Shown: positions 7,293 to 16,790 of the stretch, in pieces
How positions within the stretch are numbered: the first letter of the stretch is position 1
Layout of the letters: every line of letters begins with the position of its first letter
Assembly: GCF_020740535.1 (NCBI RefSeq)
Contig: NZ_CP082362.1
Location: 1,674,001 to 1,738,000 of the forward strand
Length of the DNA: 64,000 nt
Reading direction: 5' to 3'
From: Streptomyces profundus
GTDB lineage: Bacteria; Actinomycetota; Actinomycetes; Streptomycetales; Streptomycetaceae
The notes under the pieces: model-generated
What the model was told of the DNA's origin: nothing
The model's database searches: none
What the model saw: only the letters and a program-made list of their open reading frames with translations
Made by a program: the position numbers and the translations under genes

Positions 7293-8408
7293 GTGGCGAC
7301 CATGCGGATAGGGACTTTTGTGCTGGCCGGTCAGTACCCGGGCCAGGGGCAACGGGAGGCGTTACAACGGGCGGTCCGGTCCGCCGAGGTGGCCGACGAG
7401 GTGGGCCTCGACGCGGTCTGGCTGGCCGAACACCACTTCGTGCCCTACGGGTTGTGCCCATCGGCGACCACTCTGGCGGCGCTGCTGCTGGGCCGCACCC
7501 GCCGGATCGGGGTGGGCACGGCGATCAGCGTGCTGTCCACCACCCACCCCGTGACACTGGGCGAGCAGACCGCGCTGCTCCACATGACCTCAGGCGGCCG
7601 GTTCACCCTGGGGGTGGGACGCGGCGGCCCCTGGGTTGACCTGGAGGTCTTCGGCACCGGCCGCGAGGCGTTGGAGCAGGACTTCCCCGAGTCCCTCGAC
7701 CTGCTGCTGCGCTGGCTGTCCGAGCCCGTCGTCGACGCGGCGGGCGAGCGGTACCGGTTCCGTCCGGTGCCCGTGGTGCCGACCGGGGCCGAGGCCGCCG
7801 AGGCGCCGCCGCCGGTGGTGGTGGCGTGCACCTCGCCGAGCACGGTGCGGCTGGCCGCCCGGAGGGGGCTGCCGATGCTGCTGGGCATGCACATCGGCGA
7901 CGAGGAGAAGGCCGAGATGGTCGCGCTGTGGCGGGCCGCGGCGACCGAGGCGGGGCTGCCCGCCGAGACGGTGCGCGGCGCCGACCATGTGGCGGCCGGC
8001 GTGGCGCAGGTCGGGGACAGCCACAGCGAGGCGGTGCAGACACTGCGCCGGGCGTTGCCAGGATGGCTTCGCCAAGGGCTGGCCGCGCACCAGACCCTGG
8101 ACGGCGGCCCGCGCGCCATGCGGGATCCGCTCTCCTACACCGAACTGCTCTGCGAGATCCATCCGGTGGGCGATCCCCAGCTCTGCGCCGACCGGCTGAC
8201 CAGGACGAGCGAGCGCACGGGCATCACGCGGTTCGCCCTGCTGGTGGAGGGTTCGGGCGACACCACGGCGACCGAACGGAACGTGCGCCGGCTGGCCGAC
8301 GACGTGCTGCCGCTCCTCCCCGGACACACGGGGAAGGCGGCAGCGACCAGCGCGTCGGTTGGCGGCTCTCAGCAGTCGCGCAGCTCCGGTGACTGGTTGA
8401 GTATCTGA
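7293..8408 (+). CDS. LLM-class flavin-dependent oxidoreductase
   Basis: This 371-residue protein is of the bacterial luciferase-like TIM-barrel family, which uses reduced FMN or F420. The typical start is present (MRIGTFVLAGQYPGQGQ), as are DAVWLAEHHF at about residue 45 and the segment TLGVGRGGPWVDLEVFG. The GTG at 7293 has AAGGA at 7280-7284 eight bases upstream; an ATG three codons later is the alternative. The gene stands alone and its last 40 bases overlap the convergent gene at 8369. The substrate and cofactor cannot be assigned. Confidence 0.88.
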   Translation: MATMRIGTFVLAGQYPGQGQREALQRAVRSAEVADEVGLDAVWLAEHHFVPYGLCPSATTLAALLLGRTRRIGVGTAISVLSTTHPVTLGEQTALLHMTSGGRFTLGVGRGGPWVDLEVFGTGREALEQDFPESLDLLLRWLSEPVVDAAGERYRFRPVPVVPTGAEAAEAPPPVVVACTSPSTVRLAARRGLPMLLGMHIGDEEKAEMVALWRAAATEAGLPAETVRGADHVAAGVAQVGDSHSEAVQTLRRALPGWLRQGLAAHQTLDGGPRAMRDPLSYTELLCEIHPVGDPQLCADRLTRTSERTGITRFALLVEGSGDTTATERNVRRLADDVLPLLPGHTGKAAATSASVGGSQQSRSSGDWLSI

Positions 8409-8761
8409 CCGCGGATGGATGTGAACCGGGCGTGCCGCTGGTCGCTCGACGTGTCGAGCGGGAAGACGGCCACCCGGTGGCAGTTCTGAAAGGCCAGACG
8501 GACGCCGAAGTGTCGCTCCAGGGAACCCCGGATGGCGTCGCTGGCGAGCGCCCGCAGCAGCTGACCCCTGGCCTGCTCGTCGGGCGGAGGTGTGGTGTTG
8601 TCGGCGAACTCGCCGCCGTCAACCTGAAGTCGGGCTACCAGATTGCTGATCATGTCCCAGGCGAAGGGCAGGGATGTGCGGACGCAGTCGACGAACTCCG
8701 CTTCGTCGACCTCGCCCCGCTCGGCCTGTTCCAGCAGTGCCGGTGGGACGTCGAGCGACAT
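8369..8761 (-). CDS. SCO5389-family protein of unknown function
   Basis: This soluble 130-residue protein begins MSLDVPPALLEQAERGEVDE and contains FVDCVRTSLPFAWDMISNLV, GRQLLRALASDAIR-like helices and VRLAFQNCHRVAVFPL. It matches my memory of the SCO5389 family, conserved in Streptomyces next to nucS and without known function. The ATG at 8761 is chosen because a GAGGAG-type ribosome site lies just upstream and homologues start there. The gene is convergent with the oxidoreductase and overlaps its 3' end by 40 bases. Confidence 0.8.
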   Translation of the reverse strand: MSLDVPPALLEQAERGEVDEAEFVDCVRTSLPFAWDMISNLVARLQVDGGEFADNTTPPPDEQARGQLLRALASDAIRGSLERHFGVRLAFQNCHRVAVFPLDTSSDQRHARFTSIRGQILNQSPELRDC

Positions 8762-10195
8762 GGGTTTCTCCTCTCGCGACCCCGGATCCGGGGTCTGGCG
8801 CGGACGGGCCCGAGGGACCTCCACCACCCCAACCCCACACTGACGTGCGTGCGTTCGAGCAGTGACCCCCGAGGGTCACGTTAGGCCGCCCAGCACGTGT
8901 GTGTCAGTGGATTAGGCACATAACTGGCCACTGTCGAACCCAATGAATCCCACCCATAACAGACGCCTCTGACCTCACCCGGTTACCGTGCCGCCACCCC
9001 CGGCTAACCATCATCATCCGGCCAGCGTCCGACCGGCAGCGACCCGGGCAGGGGCGAACCACGGCCAGGACACGGCGCGGCCCCCCGCTCCCCCGACGCC
9101 GACCCGCTCCGGCCGGGCCGGATCCGCGCCGCCGGACGCCCGACCGCGTACCGAAACGGTCACGGAGCGTGGCGGGAAGGACGCGTCCGCGTCCATCAGG
9201 GAGAGCCACCGGATCGCTCCCCCGGCGCTGTCGGTCGTCGCCCCGGCCGTTCCCGATCGCCCGCCGTCGTCTTCGGGGCCGACTCCCCGACCGGCGCCCG
9301 GCGTTGGCCCGGTCGCGGAGCGTGACCACGCCGCGCCGCCGTGATCCGTCCGCCCCGGGCCGGTGGTGACGCCGGCCCACCCGATCCGTCGCCCGGTCCT
9401 GATCGTTCCGGCCGGCAGCGCCGCTCGTCGAGATCCGGCCAACCCGGTGCGGTCGCAGCAGTCCCTCCCGCACCGCTGGCGGGCGTCGCGCGGCGGTCGT
9501 CGCGCATCCGGCTCATTTCCGTGGCGCTCCCCCGGCGCACGCGCGGGCAGCCGCCGCCCAACCCGCCCCCGGCCCCGCTGGCAGCCGGCCGAGGCAACGC
9601 TGACCTGCTGCAAGGACCGGCGCCCCGGGGTCGGGCCGGCTGGCCTTCCGCCCGCACCCCGCCGTCCCCCACCGTGGCCGCCGCCCGGTCGCCGCGTCCG
9701 CGCGGGCCGGTGGCCGAGGCGGGGAACGCCCCGCCCGGCCGGCCGAGTTCGGTGTGGCCGAGAACACTCCCCGTTCCGTTCCGGGATCGCGCCGCGCTCG
9801 AACGTCGGGGCCACCGCCACGGCGGCGGCCCCGGGCTCCGCCCGGACGCGGCGGGGCCGGCGCCGAGGGGGCGTCCACGCCCTCCTGTGCGACCCCATCC
9901 GCCTCCGTGCGCCCCGTCCGTGCGCGGGCACGGGGAAATCGCCCTGCGGGACCATGGGACGTTGACCGAAAGCCATCGGTAACGAGGGCCCGGCACCGCG
10001 TGCGAACTCGACAAATGTCGGGGCCCCGGGGCTACCGCCTGGCTCGACCGCCCCGGTGCTCGGAGGGCGCACGCCAGCGCTCTCCCGCTGGATCGGGACG
10101 ACGGCGGCAGACCGGACGGGCCGACGGCAGTGGGTTTTCGGCCGCTGATCGAGGGGCGCGCGAGCGCGCCGTCGGCAGCCTCTAGGCTGCCTCCT
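8762..10195. other. 1.4-kb stretch without a credible gene
   Basis: From about 8880 to 8990 the DNA is less G/C-rich and could hold promoters for the gene at 8369. From about 9000 to 10130 it is extremely G/C-rich and long frames are open on both strands, but the translations are Arg/Pro/Gly/Ala-rich with no domain, no membrane segment and no consistent frame preference. I see no tRNA, CRISPR or IS feature. In S. coelicolor, as I recall it, the flanking genes are close neighbours, so this may be an insertion or a decayed gene. Confidence 0.5.
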
Positions 10196-10870
10196 ATGCG
10201 TCTTGTCATCGCCCGCTGTTCCGTCGATTACGCCGGCCGGCTCACCGCCCATCTGCCGCTGGCTCCCCGGCTCATCCTGGTCAAGGCCGACAACTCCGTC
10301 TCCATTCACGCGGACGACCGTGCCTACAAACCGCTCAACTGGATGTCGCCGCCCTGCGCGCTCAAGGAGAGCGAGGCGGAGGACGGCACCACGGTGTGGA
10401 CGGTGATCAACAAGGCGGGCGAGAAGTTGATCATCACCATGGAGGAGGTGCTGCACGACTCCTCGCACGAGTTGGGCGTCGACCCCGGGTTGATCAAGGA
10501 CGGCGTGGAGGCGCACCTCCAGGAGCTGCTGGCCGACCGGATGGAGACCCTGGGCGAGGGCTGGAGCCTGATCCGCCGCGAGTACCCGACCGCCATCGGC
10601 CCGGTGGACATCCTGGGCCGGGACTCCGACGGCGGCACGGTGGCCGTGGAGATCAAGCGCCGCGGCGAGATCGACGGGGTCGAGCAGCTCACCCGCTATC
10701 TGGAGCTGCTCAACCGCGACCCCCATCTCGCCCCGGTGCAGGGGCTGTTCGCCGCCCAGGAGATCAAGCCGCAGGCCAGGACGCTGGCCACCGACCGGGG
10801 CATCCGCTGCGTCACCCTCGACTACAACGCACTGCGCGGCGTCGAGGACGACAAGCTCCGGCTCTTCTAG
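10196..10870 (+). CDS. nucS: Endonuclease NucS (mismatch-specific)
   Basis: This 224-residue protein matches NucS/EndoMS, the nuclease that provides non-canonical mismatch repair in actinobacteria lacking MutS/MutL. The nuclease motif is GPVDILGRD followed by [22 protein letters not shown], giving the Asp, Glu and Lys of the active site. The protein ends DDKLRLF, which resembles the C-terminal beta-clamp-binding motif of the family. The start [16 protein letters not shown] is family-typical. TAGGCT at 10183-10188, seven bases before the ATG, suggests a leaderless mRNA. Confidence 0.95.
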   Translation: MRLVIARCSVDYAGRLTAHLPLAPRLILVKADNSVSIHADDRAYKPLNWMSPPCALKESEAEDGTTVWTVINKAGEKLIITMEEVLHDSSHELGVDPGLIKDGVEAHLQELLADRMETLGEGWSLIRREYPTAIGPVDILGRDSDGGTVAVEIKRRGEIDGVEQLTRYLELLNRDPHLAPVQGLFAAQEIKPQARTLATDRGIRCVTLDYNALRGVEDDKLRLF

Positions 10871-10897
10871 CACCCGCCCCGGCCGGCGGCGGGCGTC

Positions 10898-13213
10898 TCA
10901 GTCCGCCTCGGCCGGTGGCGCCGTGTTCGGCGGGGTGGTGGCCGGCGGGGTGTCCTGGGGAGCCGAAGGCGTGCTTCCCGGGCCGCCGTTGTCGCCACCG
11001 CCGGACGAGGGCGGATCCGGGTCCTCCGTGGGCGGGTCCGTTGGCTCCTCGGTGGGCGGATCGGTGGGCTCCGTGGGCGGGTCGGTGGGCTCGTCCGTCG
11101 GATCCTCCGTGGGCGGATCGGTGTCCCCGCCGCCCGGGCCGCCGCCACCGCCCGGACCGTCCCCGGGAGAAGGGGACTCGGTGGGCGTGGGCTGCGGGGT
11201 GGTGGGGTCGGGCGTGGTCGGCGGGTCGGTCGGCGCGGTCGGATCGGTCAGGGAGGGATCCTCGGTGGGCGGAGGGCTCTCGCTCTCCTCCTCGTCCTCG
11301 GGATCCTCGCTCGGTGTCTCCTCCGCCGTGCTCTCCTCCACCGCCGGCGGCTCGTCCTCCACGCTGCTCGCCGGATCCTCGCGGGTGACGTTCTCCGGAT
11401 CGCCCTCGGGCTCGCCCGAGGTGAGCGCGAGCGCGACCACCGTGCCCAACACGGCGGCGACCAGCGCCCCGGCGCCCGTGGCGACGGTGTTGCGGCGGTT
11501 GCCCCGGGAGAGCATCTGGCGCAGGGTGGCGCCCGACTCCTCGGGGGAGCCGCTCCGGATCACCAGCGTCAGCTCGGCGGAGCCGGCCGGCGGCGTCTCC
11601 GGCGCGTTCACCTGGGGAGGCAGCGCCTGGACGAGCGCCGGCGGGGAGCCGGCGGGCGGGGTGTGCTCGACGGGCGAAGCCGGCGGCCTGGTGAGATCGT
11701 CGACCAGCGTCAACGCCCGGCGCCCCGCGACCGCGCCGCCGGCGTCGGAGAGCACGCCGCGCAGCGCGATCGACGCCTCCAACTCCGCCCGGGCGCGGGC
11801 CAGCTGCCCCTCGCAGATGGCGAGCACGCCCAACTCGTGGTGGAAGTAGGCCTCCTGCGCCACGGCCCCGGCGAGCCTGGCGGCCTCCTGCCCGGTGCGC
11901 AGCACGCGCTCCCAGGCGCCCCAGCGGAGCCCGGCCGCCATCAGCGGGGCGGTCAGCCGCACCAGTTCCGTGGTCTCGGCGGCGAGCCCGGCCTGCTGGG
12001 CGGTGCGCAGCACGGCGACCAGCACATCGGCCTGCGCCACCGCCTCCTGGGCGTCGACGCCCGACTCCTTCAGCCACCAGCTGAAGTGGCGGGTGAGGGC
12101 GGCTATTCGGGACGGCCCGTCGGCGGCGGGATCGGCCTCCGACAGCGCGGCCAGCACGCCGGGGGCGAGCCGCCTGCGCTGGCCGACCGTGCTGAGCAGA
12201 CCGCAGTCGATCAGCTCGGTGTGCGCCGCGACGGCATCCGGATCGCCGGTGAGCGCGGGCAGCACGGCCGGCTCGGGCAGCTCACCGCCGAGGACGACGG
12301 CGAAGCGGGTCAGCTCCCGGGCGCCCTCGGAGATCGAGGCGACCAGCGTGGCGGCGAGCCCGCCGATCGAGGGCAGCGGCCCGGCCGCCGTCAACGAGCG
12401 GTACCGCAGCACGGCGCCGGCCTGGATGAAGTGGGTGGGCAGCCCGCCGCCGGCCTGCCAGAGATCGGCGGCCCACTCCCGCTCGGACGCGGTCAGCTCG
12501 CGGGCGACCGCCAGCCGCAGCAGCTCAAGGCAGGCGGCGGCGCTGAGGCCGCCGAGCGCGATCTCATCGAGCCCGGCTCGCTCGCTGGGCGCCGGCGCCT
12601 CGGGGCGGGAGGCCAGCAGATAGGCGCACTCGGGGGTGGCGGAGAGCACCTCGTCCAGCGCGGCGCCGCCGAACTCGACGTCGTCCAGCACCACGACCGC
12701 GCCGATCTCCCGCAACGCCGCGCTCAACTCGGTGGGGCCGGGACGGTAGTTGACGACGTGGTGGACGGAGGCGTAGAGCTCGTGCAGCAGATCACGCGGG
12801 GTGCGGCGGTGGCCGTTGAGATGGATCACCCCGTCGGGCGCGAGACCGGCGCAGTCCTCGGCGACGGCGGCCAGCAGCGCGCTGCGGCCCGCGCCCGACG
12901 GCGCGTCGAGCCACACCGAACGGCCCGTGGCCAGCAGCCCGCGCAGCCGGGCGCGCTCCTCCTCGCGTTCCAGCAGCGGCGGCCCTGGCACGGCATCGCC
13001 CGGCTGGGCCGCCTCGTCACGGGCGGCGGTCGCCCGGCGCGGGGCGATGGGCCGGCGGCCCGGCGGGCAGGGGACGATCTCGCTGCCGTCGATCGGGTTG
13101 ACGGTGACCAGGAAATCGCCCGCGATCAACCATGCGGCCCGTCCCGACCCTTCGCCGGCGCCGTTGCGCTGCGCCGGCCGGTCGGCGGATGACGCGGGGT
13201 GGTTGGAGTCCAT
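10898..13213 (-). CDS. Membrane-anchored STAND-like ATPase with Pro/Thr-rich extracellular tail
   Basis: This 771-residue protein has an N-terminal P-loop region (APSGAGRSALL, about residues 104-114) and a Walker B-like VVVLDD. A helical region with TPR character spans roughly 400-520 and one membrane segment lies near 575-597. A C-terminal tail of about 170 residues is built of short PTEDPTD/PPTEPTD units and is highly acidic. The P-loop has Arg110 where Lys is normally found, which may weaken ATP hydrolysis. The tail would lie outside the membrane and could span the cell wall. It resembles regulator-type NTPases of Streptomyces annotated only as ATP-binding. The function is unknown. The next minus-strand gene upstream is a STAS protein. 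Confidence 0.75.
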   Translation of the reverse strand: MDSNHPASSADRPAQRNGAGEGSGRAAWLIAGDFLVTVNPIDGSEIVPCPPGRRPIAPRRATAARDEAAQPGDAVPGPPLLEREEERARLRGLLATGRSVWLDAPSGAGRSALLAAVAEDCAGLAPDGVIHLNGHRRTPRDLLHELYASVHHVVNYRPGPTELSAALREIGAVVVLDDVEFGGAALDEVLSATPECAYLLASRPEAPAPSERAGLDEIALGGLSAAACLELLRLAVARELTASEREWAADLWQAGGGLPTHFIQAGAVLRYRSLTAAGPLPSIGGLAATLVASISEGARELTRFAVVLGGELPEPAVLPALTGDPDAVAAHTELIDCGLLSTVGQRRRLAPGVLAALSEADPAADGPSRIAALTRHFSWWLKESGVDAQEAVAQADVLVAVLRTAQQAGLAAETTELVRLTAPLMAAGLRWGAWERVLRTGQEAARLAGAVAQEAYFHHELGVLAICEGQLARARAELEASIALRGVLSDAGGAVAGRRALTLVDDLTRPPASPVEHTPPAGSPPALVQALPPQVNAPETPPAGSAELTLVIRSGSPEESGATLRQMLSRGNRRNTVATGAGALVAAVLGTVVALALTSGEPEGDPENVTREDPASSVEDEPPAVEESTAEETPSEDPEDEEESESPPPTEDPSLTDPTAPTDPPTTPDPTTPQPTPTESPSPGDGPGGGGGPGGGDTDPPTEDPTDEPTDPPTEPTDPPTEEPTDPPTEDPDPPSSGGGDNGGPGSTPSAPQDTPPATTPPNTAPPAEAD

Positions 13214-13381
13214 GGAATACGAGTCTCTCGGCTGTGGTGCGGCGACGCCGCGCGGTGGTGGGCCTCCACGCTACCCGTGGGCACCGACAACGCGAACCTC
13301 GGTACCGTGAATTCCCGGGGTGCGGGGGCCCGTTCGGTTCCGGAACCGCCCTGGCCGGCGAGGTCGCCCGCCGAACGGTGT

Positions 13382-13675
13382 TCAGGAGGCGATGGTCAGG
13401 ATCCGGTGCAGCCGGGCCGCGACCAGCACCCGGTGCATCCGGGGCGGCACATCCCGCAGCACCAGGCGGCGGCCGAGGCGTCCGGCCCTACGGTGCGCGC
13501 CCATGATCACACCGAGCCCCGTCGCGTCCCAGGCCTCCAGGCCGCTCAGGTCCAGCACCAGGTCGCCCTCCCCCGAGTCGACGGCGCGATGCAGCGCGAG
13601 CCGGGCATCGGCGGCGCTGCGCACGTCCAGCCGGCCGCCGACGACCAACTCGGCGTGGTCGCCCGTGATGTGCAT
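13382..13675 (-). CDS. STAS-domain anti-sigma factor antagonist
   Basis: This 97-residue protein is a single STAS domain as in SpoIIAA, RsbV and BldG. The phosphorylation loop reads WDATGLGV, with Thr52 just before the Gly where SpoIIAA has its phospho-Ser, and Ala51 in front of it. The rest (GRLDVRSAADARLALHRAV, LVLRDVPPRMHRVL) fits the fold. Such proteins bind anti-sigma kinases when unphosphorylated and so release a sigma factor. No kinase gene is nearby, so the partner is probably encoded elsewhere. GGGGGAA lies shortly upstream of the ATG. Confidence 0.85.
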   Translation of the reverse strand: MHITGDHAELVVGGRLDVRSAADARLALHRAVDSGEGDLVLDLSGLEAWDATGLGVIMGAHRRAGRLGRRLVLRDVPPRMHRVLVAARLHRILTIAS

Positions 13676-13861
13676 ATACGTTCCCCCGCTCGCTGGGGCG
13701 GTTGGTTGGGACAGGGAGGAGAGGAGGGTCCGCCGCCTGGCCCGCTGGCTCGGGGCGTTCGGCTCGCCCCGCGAGCCCTGGTCCAGGTCGGCCGCGGTGT
13801 GGACAACTGCGCTGATGACGGTGCTGGAAACGGTGCTGACTCTTCCGTTGGTCGCGGTCGG

Positions 13862-13992
13862 GTTCGACGGTTCGAATTCGACGGTTGTAGTTCGACGGTT
13901 GGGATGTCGGTTTTCGAGGCGCCGGTTTCGAGGCGCCGGTTTCGAGCGGCCGGTTTCGAGGGGCCGGTCTTGGGGGGCGGTCTTGAGGGGTC
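13862..13992. repeat. Imperfect short tandem repeats upstream of the STAS gene
   Basis: Two repeat blocks lie in the 400-bp gap 13676-14075. TTCGACGGTT-like units occur three times at 13863-13900. Then a 14-bp unit, GGTTTCGAGGCGCC with variants, repeats about six times at 13909-13992, ending in degenerate GGTCTTG forms. No gene is credible in this gap. The units contain TTCGA cores and may arise by slippage; a regulatory role is possible but not shown. Confidence 0.7.
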
Positions 13993-14075
13993 GGTCGGGT
14001 GCCGGCCCGAGGGTCGGGCCGGCGCCGGTGCGCGAGCTGAGCGGAGGCGTCGTGTGTGCGAGGCCGCCGGGCGGA

Positions 14076-14924
14076 TCAGTGGGAGTAGAAGCCCTGGCCG
14101 CTCTTGCGGCCGAGGGAGCCCGCGTCCACCATCCGCCGCATCAGCTCGGGCGCGGCGAACTTCCCGTCCTTGGACTCCCGGTGGATGTTGTCGGTGGCGT
14201 GCAGCAGCACGTCGACGCCGGTGAGGTCGGCGGTGGCCAGCGGCCCCATGGCGTGGCCGAAGCCCAACTTGCACGCGATGTCGATGTCGTCCGCGCTGGC
14301 CACGCCCGACTCGTAGAGGCTGACCGCCTCCACCACCAGGGCGGCGATCAGGCGGGTGGTGACGAAGCCCGCCACGTCGCGCTCGACGACGATGCAGGTC
14401 TTGCCGGCAGACTCGGCGAACTCCCGGGCGGTCGCGAGGGTCTGGTCGCTGGTCAGATGGCCGCGCACCAGCTCGCAGAGCGCCATCAGCGGAACCGGGG
14501 AGAAGAAGTGGGTGCCCACCACGCGGTCCGGGCGCCGGGTCGCGGCGGCCAGCATGGTGATGGGGATCGCGGAGGTGTTGGAGGCCAGCACGGTCTCGTC
14601 CTTCACCAGCCCGTCCAGGGTGCGGAGCAACTCCCGCTTGGTGTCGGCGTCCTCGAAGACCGCCTCGACCACCAGATCGGCGTCGGCGGCGGCGTCCAGA
14701 TCGGTGGTGGTGACGATCCGGGCCAGTGCGGCGTCCGCGTCGGCCGCGGTCACCCGTTCCTTCTCGACGAACTTGGCGAGCGACGCCTCGATGCCCCGAC
14801 GCCCTCGGCCCAACGCGTCCTCGGTGAGGTCGCGAAGCACCACGTCCCAGCCGGCCTGTGCGGCGACCTGGGCGATGCCCGATCCCATGAGACCGGAACC
14901 GATGACGGCGAGCTTCCTGGGCAC
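14076..14924 (-). CDS. hbdA: 3-hydroxybutyryl-CoA dehydrogenase
   Basis: This 282-residue enzyme uses NAD(P)(H) to interconvert 3-hydroxyacyl-CoA and 3-oxoacyl-CoA, in beta-oxidation or butyrate/crotonyl-CoA metabolism. The Rossmann motif GSGLMGSG is at residues 9-16. The catalytic His139 is in GTHFFSPVPLM, and the C-terminal dimer domain contains GFGHAMGPL and GRKSGQGFYSH. The GTG start at 14924 has AGGGAG seven bases upstream, which excludes the longer frame to 15014. The gene stands alone. Confidence 0.92.
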   Translation of the reverse strand: MPRKLAVIGSGLMGSGIAQVAAQAGWDVVLRDLTEDALGRGRRGIEASLAKFVEKERVTAADADAALARIVTTTDLDAAADADLVVEAVFEDADTKRELLRTLDGLVKDETVLASNTSAIPITMLAAATRRPDRVVGTHFFSPVPLMALCELVRGHLTSDQTLATAREFAESAGKTCIVVERDVAGFVTTRLIAALVVEAVSLYESGVASADDIDIACKLGFGHAMGPLATADLTGVDVLLHATDNIHRESKDGKFAAPELMRRMVDAGSLGRKSGQGFYSH

Positions 14925-15037
14925 GAGTGATCTCCCTTGATACACGGCGAGTCCGGGGAGACTAGACCCTAGTCGCCGCCGGGCGCTCATGGGGGGAGAA
15001 GAGACACGCGTCACGGAGGCTCGGGGGTGGCGGCCCG

Positions 15038-15676
15038 TCAGCCGGGCGAGCGGCGCGCGAAGTCCCGCACCTCCTGGCTCAGCAGTCGCTCGCTGATCTC
15101 CAGCCTCAGCAGCAACTCCGTGGCGATCTCGGCCGGCGCGCGGCCCTCCAGCTGGCGAATCCGCACGGTCTGGTGGATGTTGCCGTGGACCGCCATGAGC
15201 TGCGCGGCGACCAGATCGGGCAGCGGATCGCCGGACGGCCGCCCGCTCTCCTGGGCCAGCGTCGCGGCCAGCCGCTCCATGGTCTGCTGCTGCATCCGCA
15301 TCAGCCGGGCCATCAGCGCGGGGGACTCGAAGGCCACCTGCATGAACCGCTCGAAGCCCTCGACCAGACCAAGGCGGACGGACTGGCGCGCGATGTCGTC
15401 GCGCAGGCCGCCGAGGACCGCCTCGCTGGCCGACTGCCCCACGGCCCGGTCCCGAATGCGGGCGGACGGCTGGTCGACGATGGTCTCCTCGCGGTCGAAG
15501 AAGAGGTCCTCCTTGGCGGGGAAGTAGTTGTAGACCGTGTTCACGGAGACGTCGGCGGCCTCGGCGATCTCAGCGACCGTGACCGCCTCGAAGCCGCGCT
15601 CAAGAAAGAGCCCGGTGGCCACATCGGAGATGTGCGTCCTGGTCTGTCGCTTCTTCCGCTCCCGCAACCCGGTCAT
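15038..15676 (-). CDS. TetR-family regulator of the adjacent ABC exporter
   Basis: This 212-residue protein has the TetR helix-turn-helix at residues 10-58 (TVAEIAEAADVSVNTVYNYFPAKEDLF) and a helical ligand-binding domain. The ATG at 15676 is preferred; the frame stays open far upstream only because of the G/C-rich antisense of the ABC gene. It is divergent from the exporter at 15755 with 78 bases between, which is the usual arrangement for a repressor of a drug-type ABC exporter. The ligand is unknown. Confidence 0.9.
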   Translation of the reverse strand: MTGLRERKKRQTRTHISDVATGLFLERGFEAVTVAEIAEAADVSVNTVYNYFPAKEDLFFDREETIVDQPSARIRDRAVGQSASEAVLGGLRDDIARQSVRLGLVEGFERFMQVAFESPALMARLMRMQQQTMERLAATLAQESGRPSGDPLPDLVAAQLMAVHGNIHQTVRIRQLEGRAPAEIATELLLRLEISERLLSQEVRDFARRSPG

Positions 15677-15754
15677 GTCCCCATCGTAGCTCGCTTGGGT
15701 GACTTGAATCTTGGATGCATTGCAATTTTCTAGGGACTCTGGTTTTCTCGTTCC
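15677..15754. promoter_or_regulatory. Divergent tetR/ABC promoter region
   Basis: This 78-bp gap is clearly richer in A/T than its surroundings between 15700 and 15750. It contains a near-palindromic TGCATTGCA at 15717-15725 flanked by TTGAATCTTGGA and ATTTTC. It probably holds both promoters and the TetR operator. The -10 and -35 boxes cannot be fixed with confidence. Confidence 0.5.
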
Positions 15755-16555
<801 letters not shown>

Positions 16556-16669
16556 CGCACCCGCCCGCCCCCGCCCGCCCCCGCCTGTCCGCGCCTGTCC
16601 CTGCTTGTCCCCGCTCGCCCCCGCCTGTCCGCGAACGCCCCGTCCCGCCGACGCCCCCTTCCTCCCACG

Positions 16670-16765
16670 CCGCTTTCCGCCCATGCCGCTTCCCGCCCAT
16701 GCCGCTTTCCGCCCATGCCGCTTCCCGCCCATGCGCCTTCCCGCCCATGGCCCTTCCCGCCCATG
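16670..16765. repeat. 16-bp tandem repeat (six copies) between exporter genes
   Basis: Six head-to-tail 16-bp units of the form CCGCTTCCCGCCCATG run without gaps from 16670 to 16765. The first four alternate CTTT/CTTC at one position and the last two differ in the first four bases. A C-rich stretch with CGCCTGTCC-like units (16560-16640) precedes them. Each unit ends in ATG, and the period is not a multiple of three, so the frame shifts. The array lies 25 bases before the permease start and probably varies in copy number between strains. Confidence 0.9.
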
Positions 16766-16790
16766 CCTCTCTGCCGAAAGGCCCACCGCC

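Noticed and set aside
9014..10873. 619-codon minus-strand frame covering the empty region and nucS
   Set aside because: It runs antisense through nucS, and the part outside nucS has no recognisable protein features.
10923..11849. Apparent Ser/Gly-rich surface protein on the plus strand
   Set aside because: It is the complement of the Pro/Thr tail of the minus-strand ATPase. The minus frame continues into a P-loop domain and is the real one.
16670..16765. Possible CRISPR array
   Set aside because: The 16-bp units are directly adjacent with no spacers and there are no cas genes; it is a simple tandem repeat.
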